The notes beneath the pieces were generated by a model, which was not told where the DNA came from, did no database searches, and worked only from the letters and a program-made list of their open reading frames with translations. This document shows positions 6,311-6,846 of a stretch of 6,846 bases of DNA, one piece after another. The position numbers were made by a program, and so were the translations under genes. The stretch comes from Deltaproteobacteria bacterium (GTDB lineage Bacteria > Desulfobacterota > Binatia > DP-6). Each line of letters starts with the position of its first letter. Positions within the stretch are counted from its first letter, which is position 1. The stretch covers positions 1-6,846 of the forward strand of contig VBLA01000141.1 in the NCBI GenBank assembly GCA_005879245.1. The letters run 5' to 3'.

Positions 6311-6846
6311 ATGGCTATCCCCGAAGCGCTCGTGACGGCTCTCGCTTCTCTGCTCGGTGATCGGGCCCGGACCGACGAGCCGCTCGCCCGCCACACCTCT
6401 CTCCGCATCGGCGGTCCCGCCGACCTGCTCGTCCTCCCCGACACACCTGCCGAGCTGGGGGCGGTGCTGCGGACCGCGGGCGCTCACGCCGTGCGTGTGA
6501 CGCTCCTAGGCGGCGGCTCGAACCTGCTCGTCGCGGACGGGGGAATTCCGGGGATCGTGGTGAAGCTCGGGCGAGGCTTCGCGCACCTCGCCTGGAGAGA
6601 GCGCGAGAGCGGGGGCGAGGTGCGGGCGGGCGCGGCCGTACGGTTCGGCCGGCTCGCGCGGGCGGCGGTCGCGCGCGGGGTCTCCGGCCTGGAGTACGCG
6701 GAAGGCATCCCGGGAACGGTCGGCGGCGCACTCTTCATGAACGCGGGCGCCTACGGCGGCGAGGTGGCCGCGGCGGTGGCGTCGGTCGAGGGCGTCACGG
6801 CGGGAGGAGACATCCTCTCGCTCGATGGCGACGCGCTCGCCTTTCG
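6311..6846 (+). CDS. murB: MurB, UDP-N-acetylenolpyruvoylglucosamine reductase, 5' part
   Basis: Cytoplasmic flavoenzyme that reduces UDP-GlcNAc-enolpyruvate to UDP-MurNAc with NADPH, supplying the substrate of MurC. The first 178 codons are present and the frame is still open at the right edge. Visible FAD-domain motifs are HTSLRIGGPADLLV, then LGGGSNLLVADGGIPGIVV with GGGSN at 67-71, and GLEYAEGIPGTVGGALFMNAGAYGGE with GIPG at 132-135 and MNAGAYG at 143-149. The GGA-MNAGAYG form resembles type II MurB rather than the E. coli type I pattern. The catalytic serine and glutamate of the family lie in the C-terminal part outside the window. ATG 6311 follows the murC stop by one base. No clear ribosome binding site is seen, so translation probably depends on coupling to murC. 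Confidence 0.95.
   Translation, partial: MAIPEALVTALASLLGDRARTDEPLARHTSLRIGGPADLLVLPDTPAELGAVLRTAGAHAVRVTLLGGGSNLLVADGGIPGIVVKLGRGFAHLAWRERESGGEVRAGAAVRFGRLARAAVARGVSGLEYAEGIPGTVGGALFMNAGAYGGEVAAAVASVEGVTAGGDILSLDGDALAF

Noticed and set aside
3535..6444. Very long open frame on the minus strand (969 codons) opposite murG, the gap and murC
   Set aside because: It is antisense to two well-supported genes. In very GC-rich DNA with G/C third positions, antisense frames often lack stops. Its translation is low in hydrophobic residues, rich in R, D, E, H and G, and shows no recognisable domain.

Overview
The window is a segment of a bacterial division and cell wall (dcw) cluster, all on the + strand. 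The order is murF (3' end only), mraY, murD, ftsW, murG, murC, murB (5' part only). Base composition is strongly GC-rich, with G or C in most third codon positions. Intact lipid II synthesis genes together with SEDS-family FtsW point to a bacterium with peptidoglycan. A murC-murB junction with no ddl between them, plus a type II-like MurB motif set, differs from the enterobacterial arrangement. It would fit a GC-rich lineage such as a deltaproteobacterium-like or related uncultured phylum. That placement is inference from composition and gene order, not an identification.

Layout: bases 1-74 end murF. mraY (74-1150) starts on the last base of the murF stop, and murD (1150-2481) starts on the last base of the mraY stop. 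ftsW (2478-3563) follows, but its frame has no ATG, GTG or TTG before codon 79. The best start is a CTG that overlaps the murD stop and sits behind a strong ribosome binding site. murG (3613-4683) follows after a short spacer. The only real intergenic gap is 4684-4911 (about 228 bp). It holds a 9-bp-stem hairpin and a weak candidate promoter. murC (4912-6309) and murB (from 6311 to the window edge) are one base apart.

The genes form one pathway. MurB makes UDP-MurNAc. MurC, MurD and MurF add L-Ala, D-Glu and D-Ala-D-Ala, and MurE, not in the window, adds the third residue. MraY transfers the product to undecaprenyl phosphate to give lipid I, MurG adds GlcNAc to give lipid II, and FtsW polymerises glycan at the division septum.

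I found no novel defence, mobile or biosynthetic system. The points worth a second look are an FtsW that seems to lack one N-terminal membrane helix, its apparent CTG start and proline-rich tail, and the structured murG-murC gap, which may divide the transcription unit.
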